Assembly: GCA_041581405.1 (NCBI GenBank)
Contig: JBFIDI010000079.1
Coordinates: forward strand, 1-15,663
Source of the DNA: CAISIP01 sp041581405
Lineage (GTDB): Bacteria > Pseudomonadota > Gammaproteobacteria > Burkholderiales > Burkholderiaceae_C
Reading direction: 5' to 3'
Length of the DNA: 15,663 bases
Part shown: in pieces, positions 6,698-14,058 of the stretch
Layout: every line of letters begins with the position of its first letter
Numbering within the stretch: the first letter of the stretch is position 1
Position numbers and translations under genes: made by a program
Notes under the pieces: model-generated
Databases searched by the model: none
The model's input: the letters and a program-made list of their open reading frames with translations, nothing else
What the model was told of the DNA's origin: nothing

Positions 6698-7327
6698 ATG
6701 GCCCTGAAATTCGACAAGACCGTCTCGTCCCGTGAACAACTGCGCGCCGTGCTCGGCGAACCCAGCCCGCGCGTCGTGTCCAAGATCATCGACCACATCG
6801 ACGTGCATTGCCGCGACTTCATCGCCAGGTCCCCGTTCCTGCTGCTGGCCACGGCCGACGGCAAGGGCAAGGTCGACGTCTCGCCCAAGGGCGATCCGGC
6901 CGGGTTCGTGCAGGTGCTCGACGACCACACGCTGGCGATTCCCGAGCGGCTGGGCAACCGGCTGGCCGACAGTTTCCTGAACATGCTGGAACGACCCCAG
7001 GTCGGCCTGCTGTTCATGATTCCCGGCAAGTCCGAGACATTGCGCGCCGGCGGCACGGCCCGCATCGTGCAGGACGACTGGCTGCTGGAAAAGATGGCGG
7101 TGCGCGGCAAGACGCCACAGCTCGCCACCGTGGTGACGGTGCAGCGCATGTTCCTGCATTGCGCCAAATGCGTGATGCGCTCGGACCTGTGGCGGCCCGA
7201 AGGCTGGCCCGACCTCGACGGCATGTCGTCGGTGGCGCAGGCCATCATCGACCACGCCCGGCTCAGCGACTCCGTGGAGCAGGTGCAGGCGGGGCTGGAC
7301 GAGAGTTACCGCGACCGGCTGTATTGA
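6698..7327 (+). CDS. Pyridoxamine 5'-phosphate oxidase-like FMN-binding protein (DR2398-type)
   Basis: Protein of 209 aa with the split beta-barrel flavin fold. The core is visible as FLLLATADGKGKVDVSPKGD (about 47-66), LAIPERLGNRLADSF (79-93), VGLLFMIPGKSETLRAGGTA (102-121) and a C-terminal cysteine-containing stretch HCAKC (154-158). This pattern fits the PPOX/FMN subfamily known from Deinococcus DR2398, which is not the vitamin B6 enzyme; members are predicted oxidoreductases of unknown substrate. ATG 6698 starts the conserved part; the frame could reach GTG 6656, but that adds 14 residues of no family character. No strong ribosome site is visible. It points the same way as the amidase and aminotransferase genes but is separated by 155 bases and a stem-loop, so it may be an independent gene. 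It converges on the adenosyltransferase gene. Confidence 0.85.
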   Translation: MALKFDKTVSSREQLRAVLGEPSPRVVSKIIDHIDVHCRDFIARSPFLLLATADGKGKVDVSPKGDPAGFVQVLDDHTLAIPERLGNRLADSFLNMLERPQVGLLFMIPGKSETLRAGGTARIVQDDWLLEKMAVRGKTPQLATVVTVQRMFLHCAKCVMRSDLWRPEGWPDLDGMSSVAQAIIDHARLSDSVEQVQAGLDESYRDRLY

Positions 7328-7334
7328 CCGTCGT

Positions 7335-7348
7335 GGTCGTGCACGACC
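7335..7348. other. 14-base perfect palindrome in a convergent gap
   Basis: GGTCGTGCACGACC reads the same on both strands and sits in the 63 bases between two convergent stops. It could be the remnant of a bidirectional transcription stop, but as RNA it gives only a short hairpin and there is no T-run on either side. Confidence 0.3.
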
Positions 7349-7390
7349 CGGTGGCGTCCGCCGCGCGGCCGGCACGGGCATCGACTTGGC

Positions 7391-7978
7391 TCAGGCCGCG
7401 TCCGGCGCCTCGCCGCGCGCGAGCCGCTCGCTTTTCCAGTACACATCGTCACCGACCGTGCCATCGGCCCGATAACGGTTCAATACCCGCGCCAGCACGA
7501 ACATCAGGTCGCTGAGCCGGTTCAGGTACTGGCGCGGCGTGGGCTTGAGTTCTTCGCGGCCCTGCAGCGCGATCACCGCTCGTTCGGCGCGGCGTGCCAC
7601 GGTGCGGCAGACATGGGCCTGCGACGCGGCCCGCGTGCCGGCCGGCAGGATGAATTCCTGCAGCTTGGGCAAGGCCGCGTTGTGCTCGGCCAGTGCCTGG
7701 TCCAGCGCCAGCACGGCATCGGGCTTGAGCAGCTCGAACCCCGGGATCGACAACTCGCCGCCCAGGTTGAACAACTGGTGCTGGATCTCGACCAGCAGTT
7801 CGCGCACGCCCGCGGGCATGTCCTCGCACAACAACAGGCCGATATGCGAGTTGAGTTCGTCCACGTCGCCCATGGCATGCACGCGCAAGTCGCTCTTGGA
7901 GACCCGGGTGTTGTCGCCCAGGCCGGTGGTTCCGTCGTCGCCGGTGCGGGTGGCGATCTGTGTCAGGCGTTTGCCCAT
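7391..7978 (-). CDS. Cob(I)alamin adenosyltransferase, PduO type
   Basis: Enzyme of 195 aa that transfers the adenosyl group of ATP to cob(I)alamin (or cobyrinic acid a,c-diamide), giving coenzyme B12. The ATP loop TRTGDDGTTGLGD (10-22) is complete, followed by HAMGDVDELNSHIGL (34-48), NLGGELSIPG (71-80), the arginine-rich CRTVARRAER (124-133) and YLNRLSDLMFVLAR (151-164); these are diagnostic of PduO-type enzymes. ATG 7978 has AGGAGG eight bases upstream (7992-7987), the best ribosome site in the window, so longer upstream starts are rejected. Its start is 22 bases past the kinase stop, implying co-transcription with the signalling genes. No B12-dependent enzyme or other cobalamin gene is in the window. 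Name is secure; its place in the operon is unexplained. Confidence 0.95.
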   Translation of the reverse strand: MGKRLTQIATRTGDDGTTGLGDNTRVSKSDLRVHAMGDVDELNSHIGLLLCEDMPAGVRELLVEIQHQLFNLGGELSIPGFELLKPDAVLALDQALAEHNAALPKLQEFILPAGTRAASQAHVCRTVARRAERAVIALQGREELKPTPRQYLNRLSDLMFVLARVLNRYRADGTVGDDVYWKSERLARGEAPDAA

Positions 7979-7986
7979 GGTGTGTT

Positions 7987-7992
7987 CCTCCT
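7987..7992 (-). promoter_or_regulatory. Ribosome binding site of the adenosyltransferase
   Basis: Perfect AGGAGG eight bases before ATG 7978. It lies within the 22-base gap behind the kinase stop and suggests that the enzyme is translated much better than the signalling proteins ahead of it. Confidence 0.75.
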
Positions 7993-8000
7993 GTCGGCCC

Positions 8001-9971
8001 TCATTGTCCTCCCGGCGCCGCGGCCGCTTGCGCATCGGGGGCAAGCGGCAGCCGCAGCGCGATCCGGAAGCCGCCACCGGCGGGTTGCTGCACGTCGATC
8101 GTGGCCTGGTGTTTCTGCGCCACCAGCTGCACCAGCGCCAGCCCCAGGCCGTGGCCGGAGCTGCCGGCCTTGCCGCGCGCATACCGCTGGCTCAGCGTGG
8201 CGAACGCCTGCGGCGCAAAACCGCTGCCCTGGTCGTGCACGGCGATCTCGCAGTCGTCGTCGTGCAGCTGCAGCGACAAGCTCACCGTGCCGCCGCGCGG
8301 CCCATGGCGCAACGCGTTCCAGCCGAGGTTGAGCAACGCGCGGCGCAGCAGCCGCTCGTCGCCGAGCACCAGCGCGAGGTCGGCATCGCAACGCCGCTCG
8401 ATGCGCCCGCCCATGGTCTGCGCGTCCTCCCACAGGTCGTCGGCGCATCCGTGCAGCAGTTGCACCAGGTCGACCTCGGAGAACTGGTTCCGCTCCACCG
8501 CCTGGGCGCGACCGATCAGCAGGAACTGCTCGGTCAACTCCAGCGAACGGCGCGCACAGGCGTCCACGCGCGCGATCATCGCCGCATGTTCGGCCGGGCT
8601 GCCAACACGCAACTGGCTGGCCAGCGCACGCAGGGACACCAGCGGCGAACGCAGGTCGTGCGCGAGGTGGCGCATCATGTCGTCGCGGTATTGCTGCGCC
8701 TGCTCGGCATCGCCGTCCGCGGCCAACGCGTCGGCCACCTCGTCGACCGCCTGGGTGATGGCGGCGATCCGGCTCTCGACCGGGTCCAGGAAATGCGGTC
8801 CGCCATCCGGCGACGGCGTGCCGGGCCGGTTGCCGGGATGCAGCAGCCCGGCGATGCGCTGCGTCTCGCGCGTCATCGTGGCCAGGCTCGATTCGAGCCG
8901 GCGCCAGTTCCACAACGGATAGGCGAGCGACACGGTGGCCAGCACCGTGGCCGGCGGCCACCACCAGCCGGCCAGGCGCATGACGAGCCAGGCCGCCAGC
9001 GGCACGCCGAACACCAGCACCACCGTCAGCACCAGCGCGCGCCGGGGCGTGAGCAGCAGCAGCGCGACCAGGTAGGCCAGCACCAGCGGCAGGCCCAGGC
9101 CCCATTGCCAGGCGGCGCCGGCCACCGAACGCATCAGGCCGGCGCGTTCGGCGTCGAACACATTGGCGACGAACTCCACGCCGGGCATGACGCCGTTGAC
9201 GCCGCCCAGCGGCGTGACCACGCTGTCGCCCAGGCCGGTGGCGGTGGCGCCGATCAGCACCGTCCTGCCCCGCAGCTGCTCGTCCGCCAGCGTGCCGTCG
9301 AGCACGTCGAGCACGGACCGCCGCGCAAAATGCCCGGCCGGTCCGGCGAGCGGCACCAGCCGCTGCTGCAGGCCGGCCGCGGCCTGCGCCGCGTCACCAT
9401 GGCCCCCGGCCGCCAGCAGTTCCAGCGCCAGGTGGGCATAGATGGCCGTACCGTCGGACTCGCGCGCCAGGAAGCGCCGCGTCACGCCATCGCGATCGAC
9501 CAGCGCCTGCGCGTGTCCGAGCCGGGCCGCACGGGCGAACGCCGGCAACGGACGCACGGCCGGCGCACCGGCACGGGGCATGAAGACCGGCAGCACCACG
9601 CGTCCGTGGGCCGCGATCGCGGCGGCCAGCCGCGCGTCGGCCTGCGCGTCCTGGTGCTGCGGCTCCGCCAGGATCACGTCGACCAGCACCGGGCCGGCGC
9701 CGGCCCGCGCGAGTTGCTCGAGGACCTGCGCCAGCACCTCCCGCGACCAGGGCCAGCGCCCGATCCGTGCCAGGCTGGCCTCGTCGATCGCCAGGATCAG
9801 GATGTCGTCCGCGGCCGGCCGGCCGCTCCAGGCCATGGCACTGTCGTACAAGCCCTTGTCGGCGCGTTCGAACCAGGCGCCGCGTTGCGCCGCCACCAGG
9901 AACACCAGCAGCGCCAGTGCCAGCAGCAGCCATTCGCGCAGGTGGCGCCCTGCCGTCGGGTGGCGCATCAT
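8001..9971 (-). CDS. CHASE2-domain sensor histidine kinase
   Basis: Membrane kinase of 656 aa. One N-terminal membrane segment (about 13-28) is followed by a periplasmic CHASE2 domain (about 35-280), recognised by ILILAIDEASLARIGRWPW (57-75), VLVDVILAEP (95-104) and GRTVLIGATATGLGDSV (235-251). Three membrane helices follow (about 287-307, 311-331, 337-355). The cytoplasmic half has a HisKA domain with H438 in AHDLRSP and a HATPase domain with N552 (NLGWNALRHG), D580-QGSG and G606-HGLG, so it should be active. I chose the ATG pair at 9971/9968 just ahead of the first helix; GTG 10013 is an alternative and neither has a strong ribosome site. It stands 70 bases behind the LysM/FecR gene and probably phosphorylates the regulator encoded two genes upstream. 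Signal unknown. Confidence 0.93.
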   Translation of the reverse strand: MMRHPTAGRHLREWLLLALALLVFLVAAQRGAWFERADKGLYDSAMAWSGRPAADDILILAIDEASLARIGRWPWSREVLAQVLEQLARAGAGPVLVDVILAEPQHQDAQADARLAAAIAAHGRVVLPVFMPRAGAPAVRPLPAFARAARLGHAQALVDRDGVTRRFLARESDGTAIYAHLALELLAAGGHGDAAQAAAGLQQRLVPLAGPAGHFARRSVLDVLDGTLADEQLRGRTVLIGATATGLGDSVVTPLGGVNGVMPGVEFVANVFDAERAGLMRSVAGAAWQWGLGLPLVLAYLVALLLLTPRRALVLTVVLVFGVPLAAWLVMRLAGWWWPPATVLATVSLAYPLWNWRRLESSLATMTRETQRIAGLLHPGNRPGTPSPDGGPHFLDPVESRIAAITQAVDEVADALAADGDAEQAQQYRDDMMRHLAHDLRSPLVSLRALASQLRVGSPAEHAAMIARVDACARRSLELTEQFLLIGRAQAVERNQFSEVDLVQLLHGCADDLWEDAQTMGGRIERRCDADLALVLGDERLLRRALLNLGWNALRHGPRGGTVSLSLQLHDDDCEIAVHDQGSGFAPQAFATLSQRYARGKAGSSGHGLGLALVQLVAQKHQATIDVQQPAGGGFRIALRLPLAPDAQAAAAPGGQ

Positions 9972-10041
9972 GGCCGCGGCGGCCCGCCCGGGCCTGCGCG
10001 ATCGCCACGCCACGGACGCGGCAGCTGCTGCGCGCGGGCGA

Positions 10042-11694
10042 TCACAACAGCGGCAGCAGCAACAGCAGCAACAGGTACCCCGGGTGGGACGGCGGCTCCG
10101 GAGGCGCCGGCACGTCGAATTGCTGGGTGGACGACCAGGGGCCCCGGCCGCCATCGGGCAACACCAGGCGCGTACGCACGTGGTAACGGCCGGGCGTCGG
10201 GTCGGGCAGGGTCAGGCTGGCACCGGGCACCTGCCGGTCCAGCACGGGCTGCGCGAAATCGGGGGTCCGCGCGACCTGCACCTGGTGCTGGAACCCGGCC
10301 GGCCCGGACCAGGCCAGGCGCAGCCCGTCGCTGCCCAGTTGCGGCGGTGCGACGGAACTGGGTTCGAGCACGGTGAACATGGCCGGATCGCCGAACGGCC
10401 CGTGGCTGCCGTCCGGCCGCTGGGTGGCGAGGCGCCAGTGGTAGCTGCCCGGGGCCAGCGCCGGTTCCGGCACCAGCCGGCCGGCGGCAACATCCGGACG
10501 GTCCAGCACCCTGTCGCTGAACTGCGCATCACGCGCCACCTGGACCCGGTAGGCCGGCGCACCGGCGACCCGGGTCCAGGTCAGCGCCGTGCCGGACACC
10601 ACCGGGGCGCCGGCCGGCGGCGACAGCTGCAGCGGCGGTTCGGGCCGCGCGCGCACGGCAAACGCCATCTGCGCATCGTTGCCCTCGATCGCCTGGGCGT
10701 CGGCCGCGCGTACCCGGAGCTGGTAATCGCCGTCCGGCAGGCCGGCCAGCAACCAGCGCGGCTCGCGGGTCTGCACGTCCTGCACCCGCTGCACGAATGC
10801 GCCATCGGTGGCCACCTGCCAGCGCCAGCTGACGGCACCGGGCAGCGGCGCGACCTGCAGCAGCTGCGAAGTGCGTTCGATACGCGCCGGCAGCGCCGAC
10901 AGATCGGGCGCAGGCAGCAGCCGCACGACCGGTCCGAGTTGTCCGCCCTCGGCACGCAGGCCGGAACCCTGGGCGATCTCGACCGGATGCGGGGTCGCGC
11001 CTTGCGCGGCGACGCGCCCTTCGAGCACCTCGTGCCGGCTGGCCGTTGACTCCTGCGCCACACGGAACCGGGTGCCGCGCACCGCGGTGACGACCCGTGG
11101 CGTCTTCACGTCGAACCGCGAGTCGGGCGTCGCCAGCGGCTGGACCGTGGTCTCGACCGCGCCCTGGTCCAGGTCGATGCGGGTGGCACGCACGCCGCCC
11201 AGCGGCGCCTCGCGCGACGCGCCCAGCGCAGCCTGCGTGCGCGGCGCGAACACGGCCAGCGCGCCGCCGGCAAAACGCAGCGTCAGGATGCCGTCGGCGC
11301 CGGTGTCGAAACGATCGCCCTGCGCCAGCCGCATCCCCGGCGCCAGCGGGCCTTGGGGCCCCCGGACCGTCCCGTGCACGTGCACGACCTCGACCGGCAA
11401 GGCCTGCCAGCGCATCCAGTCGAGCGGAATCCGCAGTGCCGCGCCCGGCCGCAGGCGGCGCGGATCGCGGATGCCGTTGAGCCGCGCCAGGTCGACCCAG
11501 CGCCCGGGCTGCTCCAAGTAACGCTGGCCGATGCCGATCAGGGTGTCGCCGGGGCGCAGGGTCAGCGCCAGGGTGGCGGGTGCTTCGTCCGCGGCAAGCC
11601 CCGGCGCCGACGCCGTGGCGACCAGCAAGCCCAGCAACCAGCCGCCGGCCACCCGGCGTTCAGGCCAGCGTTTCGAGGCGGTAACCATGGGCAT
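10042..11694 (-). CDS. Exported LysM-FecR protein with fibronectin-like repeats and poly-Leu tail
   Basis: Protein of 550 aa. A signal peptide (about 1-34, hydrophobic GGWLLGLLVATASAPGLA) predicts export. A LysM domain (about 43-91, LRPGDTLIGIGQRYLEQPGRW) should bind peptidoglycan. A FecR-type beta domain covers about 123-215 (GDRFDTGADGILTLRF, VKTPRVVTAVRGTRF). Three beta-rich repeats resembling fibronectin type III lie at about 278-350, 365-443 and 450-528, each with YRVQVARD-like strands. After a proline-rich linker the protein ends in YLLLLLLLPLL, a very short hydrophobic tail. Start ATG 11694 (or 11688) lies inside the end of the regulator gene, a 35-base overlap that suggests coupled translation. 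Despite the FecR domain there is no TonB receptor or ECF sigma factor nearby. It is probably a periplasmic partner of the CHASE2 kinase. Confidence 0.9.
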   Translation of the reverse strand: MPMVTASKRWPERRVAGGWLLGLLVATASAPGLAADEAPATLALTLRPGDTLIGIGQRYLEQPGRWVDLARLNGIRDPRRLRPGAALRIPLDWMRWQALPVEVVHVHGTVRGPQGPLAPGMRLAQGDRFDTGADGILTLRFAGGALAVFAPRTQAALGASREAPLGGVRATRIDLDQGAVETTVQPLATPDSRFDVKTPRVVTAVRGTRFRVAQESTASRHEVLEGRVAAQGATPHPVEIAQGSGLRAEGGQLGPVVRLLPAPDLSALPARIERTSQLLQVAPLPGAVSWRWQVATDGAFVQRVQDVQTREPRWLLAGLPDGDYQLRVRAADAQAIEGNDAQMAFAVRARPEPPLQLSPPAGAPVVSGTALTWTRVAGAPAYRVQVARDAQFSDRVLDRPDVAAGRLVPEPALAPGSYHWRLATQRPDGSHGPFGDPAMFTVLEPSSVAPPQLGSDGLRLAWSGPAGFQHQVQVARTPDFAQPVLDRQVPGASLTLPDPTPGRYHVRTRLVLPDGGRGPWSSTQQFDVPAPPEPPSHPGYLLLLLLLPLL

Positions 11695-12334
11695 AGACGG
11701 ACTGGATGCGCCAGCCGTTGTCGGCCAGTTGCAGCAGGCTGCGCAGCTGGCTGATGTGGATGTCCAGCGTCCGTGTCTGCACCGTCTCGTTCAGGCCCCA
11801 GACGGCTTCGAGCAGGTACTGGCGCGACAACAGGCGACCGATGTTGCGAAACAGCACCACGGCCAGTTCGAACTGGCGCTGCGTCATCTCGACGATCTCG
11901 CCGTGCAGGCGTGCCACCGACTGGGACGGATCGAATTCGTAGGGACCGACGACCAGCGGGCCGACGCCAGGGCCGTCGGCGCGCCGCTTGAGCGCCTGCA
12001 GTCGCGCCAGCAATTCGCCGGCGCGGGGTGGCTTGACCAGGTAGTCGTCGGCACCATGGGCCAGCGCCTGGACGATGTCTTCCTCGGCGTCGCGACTGGT
12101 GACGAAGATCACCGGCGTGTGGTTCTCGAGCTGGCGCAACCAGTCCAGCACCTCCAGACCGGTCATGTCGGGCATCATCCAGTCCAGCACCAGCACGTCG
12201 AAGGTCTCGCGCACCATGGCCTGGATGAACCGGGCGCCGCTGTCGTACACCACCCAGGAATGACCACCCTGGTGCAGTGCCTGGGTGACCAGGGCCGCAT
12301 GATCCGCTTCGTCTTCGAGTACCGCAACCCGCAC
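11660..12334 (-). CDS. OmpR/PhoB-family response regulator
   Basis: Two-domain transcription factor of 224 aa. The receiver domain (1-120) has the acidic pair E7/D8, phosphoacceptor D51 (VLVLDWMMPDMTG), T79 and K101 (YLVKP). The C-terminal winged helix (about 130-224) reads MTQRQFELAVVLFRN, LLSRQYLLEAVWG and RTLDIHISQLRSLL, typical of OmpR-type DNA binding, and ends in AHGYRLE. The start is probably GTG 12334, since AAGGAG (12345-12340) stands five bases upstream and the protein then begins at the conserved first beta strand. ATG 12373 would add 13 residues before it. It is the first gene of the signalling operon and overlaps the LysM/FecR gene by 35 bases. The CHASE2 kinase two genes on is the likely phosphodonor. 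Target genes are unknown; the divergent oxidase promoter is a candidate. Confidence 0.94.
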   Translation of the reverse strand: MRVAVLEDEADHAALVTQALHQGGHSWVVYDSGARFIQAMVRETFDVLVLDWMMPDMTGLEVLDWLRQLENHTPVIFVTSRDAEEDIVQALAHGADDYLVKPPRAGELLARLQALKRRADGPGVGPLVVGPYEFDPSQSVARLHGEIVEMTQRQFELAVVLFRNIGRLLSRQYLLEAVWGLNETVQTRTLDIHISQLRSLLQLADNGWRIQSVYAHGYRLETLA

Positions 12335-12546
12335 CGTGACTCCTTGCTTGCTTGCTCGTTCGTCCACCCGCATGCCGGCACGAAGCGACACCCCGTCGGC
12401 GCGGACACCCGCATTATTGCGCCAGCGTCCGATGGCCGGCGCGTCCAGGTTGCAGGCGCGCCGTCCAAACCCCACCGTCAAGGGGCACAACCGGGACGGG
12501 TCCGCCGGCGCGACGTACACTTGACTGCAGTTACCGGAGCCACACG
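12335..12546. promoter_or_regulatory. Divergent intergenic region between response regulator and FAD oxidase
   Basis: These 212 bases should hold both promoters. Towards the oxidase, GGGACG (12493-12498) and TACACT (12516-12521) are 17 bases apart, a weak sigma-70-like pair that would give a leader of about 20 bases ending in GGAG (12536-12539). Towards the regulator the only AT-rich element is AATAAT (minus strand, 12418-12413), without a recognisable -35. I find no clear repeated operator. Confidence 0.35.
12340..12345 (-). promoter_or_regulatory. Ribosome binding site that decides a GTG start
   Basis: AAGGAG five bases before GTG 12334. Its position supports GTG over ATG 12373 as the start of the response regulator. 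Confidence 0.65.
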
Positions 12547-13971
12547 ATGAACGCACCTGCCAACAACCACCACTTGTTGCCCGCCATTGCGCAGCGCGAC
12601 GTACCCCAGGCCCTGATCGACGCGCTCAAGGCGCGTTTTGCCGAACGCTGCTCCACCGCACTGGTGGTACGCGAGCAACACGGGCGTGACGAGTCCTCGT
12701 TCGATGCGCCGCCGCCGGCCGCCGTGGTGTTCGCCGAGAACACCGCCGAGGTGGCCGAGGCCGTCGCGCTGGCCGCCCAGCACAAGGTGCCGGTAATACC
12801 GTTCGGCGTCGGCTCCTCGCTTGAAGGCCACCTGCTCGCGGTGCAGGGCGGCATCAGCATCGACCTGGGCCGCATGAACAAGGTGATGTCGGTCAACGCC
12901 GAAGACCTGACGGTGACGGTGCAACCCGGCGTCACGCGCAAGCAACTCAACGAGGAGATCAAGAGCACCGGCCTGTTCTTCCCGATCGACCCGGGCGCGG
13001 ACGCCACCATCGGCGGCATGAGCGCGACCCGCGCCAGCGGCACGAACGCCGTGCGGTACGGCACCATGCGCGAGAACGTGCTGGGCCTCGAAGTGGTCAC
13101 CGCCAGCGGCCAGGTGATCCGCACCGGCACCCGGGCCAAGAAGTCTTCCGCCGGCTACGACCTGACCCGCCTGATGGTCGGCAGCGAAGGCACGCTGGGT
13201 GTCATCACCGAGGTCACGCTGCGCATCTACCCGCTGCCCGAGGCGGTCTCGGCGGCGATCTGTTCGTTCCCCAGCATCGAGGCTGCGGTGCGCACGACGA
13301 TACAGGTGATCCAGATGGGTATCCCGATCGCGCGGGTCGAGCTGATCGACCACAACACGGTGCGCATGGTCAACAAGCATTCCAAGCTCGCGCTGCGCGA
13401 GGAGGCCATGTTGCTGATGGAGTTCCACGGCTCGCCCACCGGCGTCCAGGAGCAGGCCGAGATGGTGCAGGAGATCGCCAGCGAACACGGCGGCAACGCC
13501 TTCGAATGGGCCAGCACGCCGGAAGAACGCACCCGGCTGTGGACGGCCCGGCACAACGCGTATTTCGCCGCCGTGCAGTCCAAGCCTGGCTGCAAGGTGA
13601 TCTCCACCGACACCTGCGTGCCGATCTCGCGCCTGGCCGACTGCCTGCTCGATTCGGTGACCGAGGCGGACGCCTCGGGCATCCCGTATTTCCTGGTCGG
13701 GCATGTCGGCGACGGCAACTTCCACTTCGGCTACCTGCTCGATCCGGGCAAACCCGAGGAGCGGGAGGCCGCCGAGCAGCTCAACCACCAGCTGGTGTCG
13801 CGCGCGCTCAAGCTCGGCGGCACCTGCACCGGCGAACACGGCGTGGGCCTGCACAAGATGGAGTTCCTGGTCACCGAAGCCGGCGATGGCGCGGTCGACA
13901 TGATGCGCACGATCAAGCGTGCGCTCGACCCGGACAACATCATGAACCCGGGCAAGATCTTCGCGCTCTGA
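12547..13971 (+). CDS. FAD-linked oxidase, D-lactate dehydrogenase (cytochrome)/glycolate oxidase GlcD family
   Basis: Flavoprotein of 474 aa that oxidises a D-2-hydroxy acid, probably D-lactate, and passes electrons to cytochrome c or quinone. The FAD_binding_4 domain (about 55-232) includes PFGVGSSLEGH (85-95), IDPGADATIGGMSATRASGT (147-166) and GSEGTLGVITEVTLRIYPLP (212-231). The C-terminal FAD-oxidase_C domain has the metal-site motifs GHVGDGNFH (385-393) and GEHGVG (429-434), and ends with LDPDNIMNPGKIF as in this family. ATG 12547 has GGAG seven bases upstream. Unlike GlcD operons there is no glcE or glcF beside it, which favours a single-subunit D-lactate dehydrogenase. There is no signal peptide. 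It is divergent from the response regulator. The exact hydroxy acid cannot be told from sequence alone. Confidence 0.92.
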   Translation: MNAPANNHHLLPAIAQRDVPQALIDALKARFAERCSTALVVREQHGRDESSFDAPPPAAVVFAENTAEVAEAVALAAQHKVPVIPFGVGSSLEGHLLAVQGGISIDLGRMNKVMSVNAEDLTVTVQPGVTRKQLNEEIKSTGLFFPIDPGADATIGGMSATRASGTNAVRYGTMRENVLGLEVVTASGQVIRTGTRAKKSSAGYDLTRLMVGSEGTLGVITEVTLRIYPLPEAVSAAICSFPSIEAAVRTTIQVIQMGIPIARVELIDHNTVRMVNKHSKLALREEAMLLMEFHGSPTGVQEQAEMVQEIASEHGGNAFEWASTPEERTRLWTARHNAYFAAVQSKPGCKVISTDTCVPISRLADCLLDSVTEADASGIPYFLVGHVGDGNFHFGYLLDPGKPEEREAAEQLNHQLVSRALKLGGTCTGEHGVGLHKMEFLVTEAGDGAVDMMRTIKRALDPDNIMNPGKIFAL

Positions 13972-14018
13972 CACGGTAGCGACAGATGCATCGGTTCGCA
14001 CGTGCGGCAAACGGCATG

Positions 14019-14032
14019 GGCATCCGGATGCC
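14019..14032. promoter_or_regulatory. 14-base perfect palindrome upstream of the 7TM kinase gene
   Basis: GGCATCCGGATGCC is a perfect dyad in the 87 bases between the oxidase stop and the kinase start, 27 bases before that ATG. A GGCAT half-site is repeated just upstream (14013-14017). It could be a dimeric regulator site or a small RNA hairpin. No T-run follows, so a terminator is unlikely. Confidence 0.3.
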
Positions 14033-14058
14033 ATGAACCGGGCCGCGTCGCCGCTGGC

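Noticed and set aside
10045..10077. CAG/CAA-rich run resembling a trinucleotide repeat
   Set aside because: It is fully explained as leucine codons of the FecR protein tail. The coding meaning is reported there.
9972..10154. Cysteine-rich N-terminal extension of the CHASE2 kinase (seven Cys in a row)
   Set aside because: It is the out-of-frame reading of the poly-Leu codons of the FecR gene. The kinase starts after that gene's stop.
7539..10376. 945-codon open frame on the plus strand opposite the adenosyltransferase and CHASE2 kinase
   Set aside because: It lies opposite genes with intact catalytic motifs, and its predicted protein is low-complexity Arg/Gln/His without recognisable domains.
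10042..11694. FecR domain taken as sign of a siderophore-signalling (FecI/FecR/TonB receptor) system
   Set aside because: No ECF sigma factor or TonB-dependent receptor is nearby, and the signal peptide and LysM domain give a different topology from the classic anti-sigma FecR.
12341..12356. Tetranucleotide repeat (CTTG in about three copies) upstream of the response regulator
   Set aside because: Too few copies for likely phase variation, and it lies outside the coding frame if GTG 12334 is the start.
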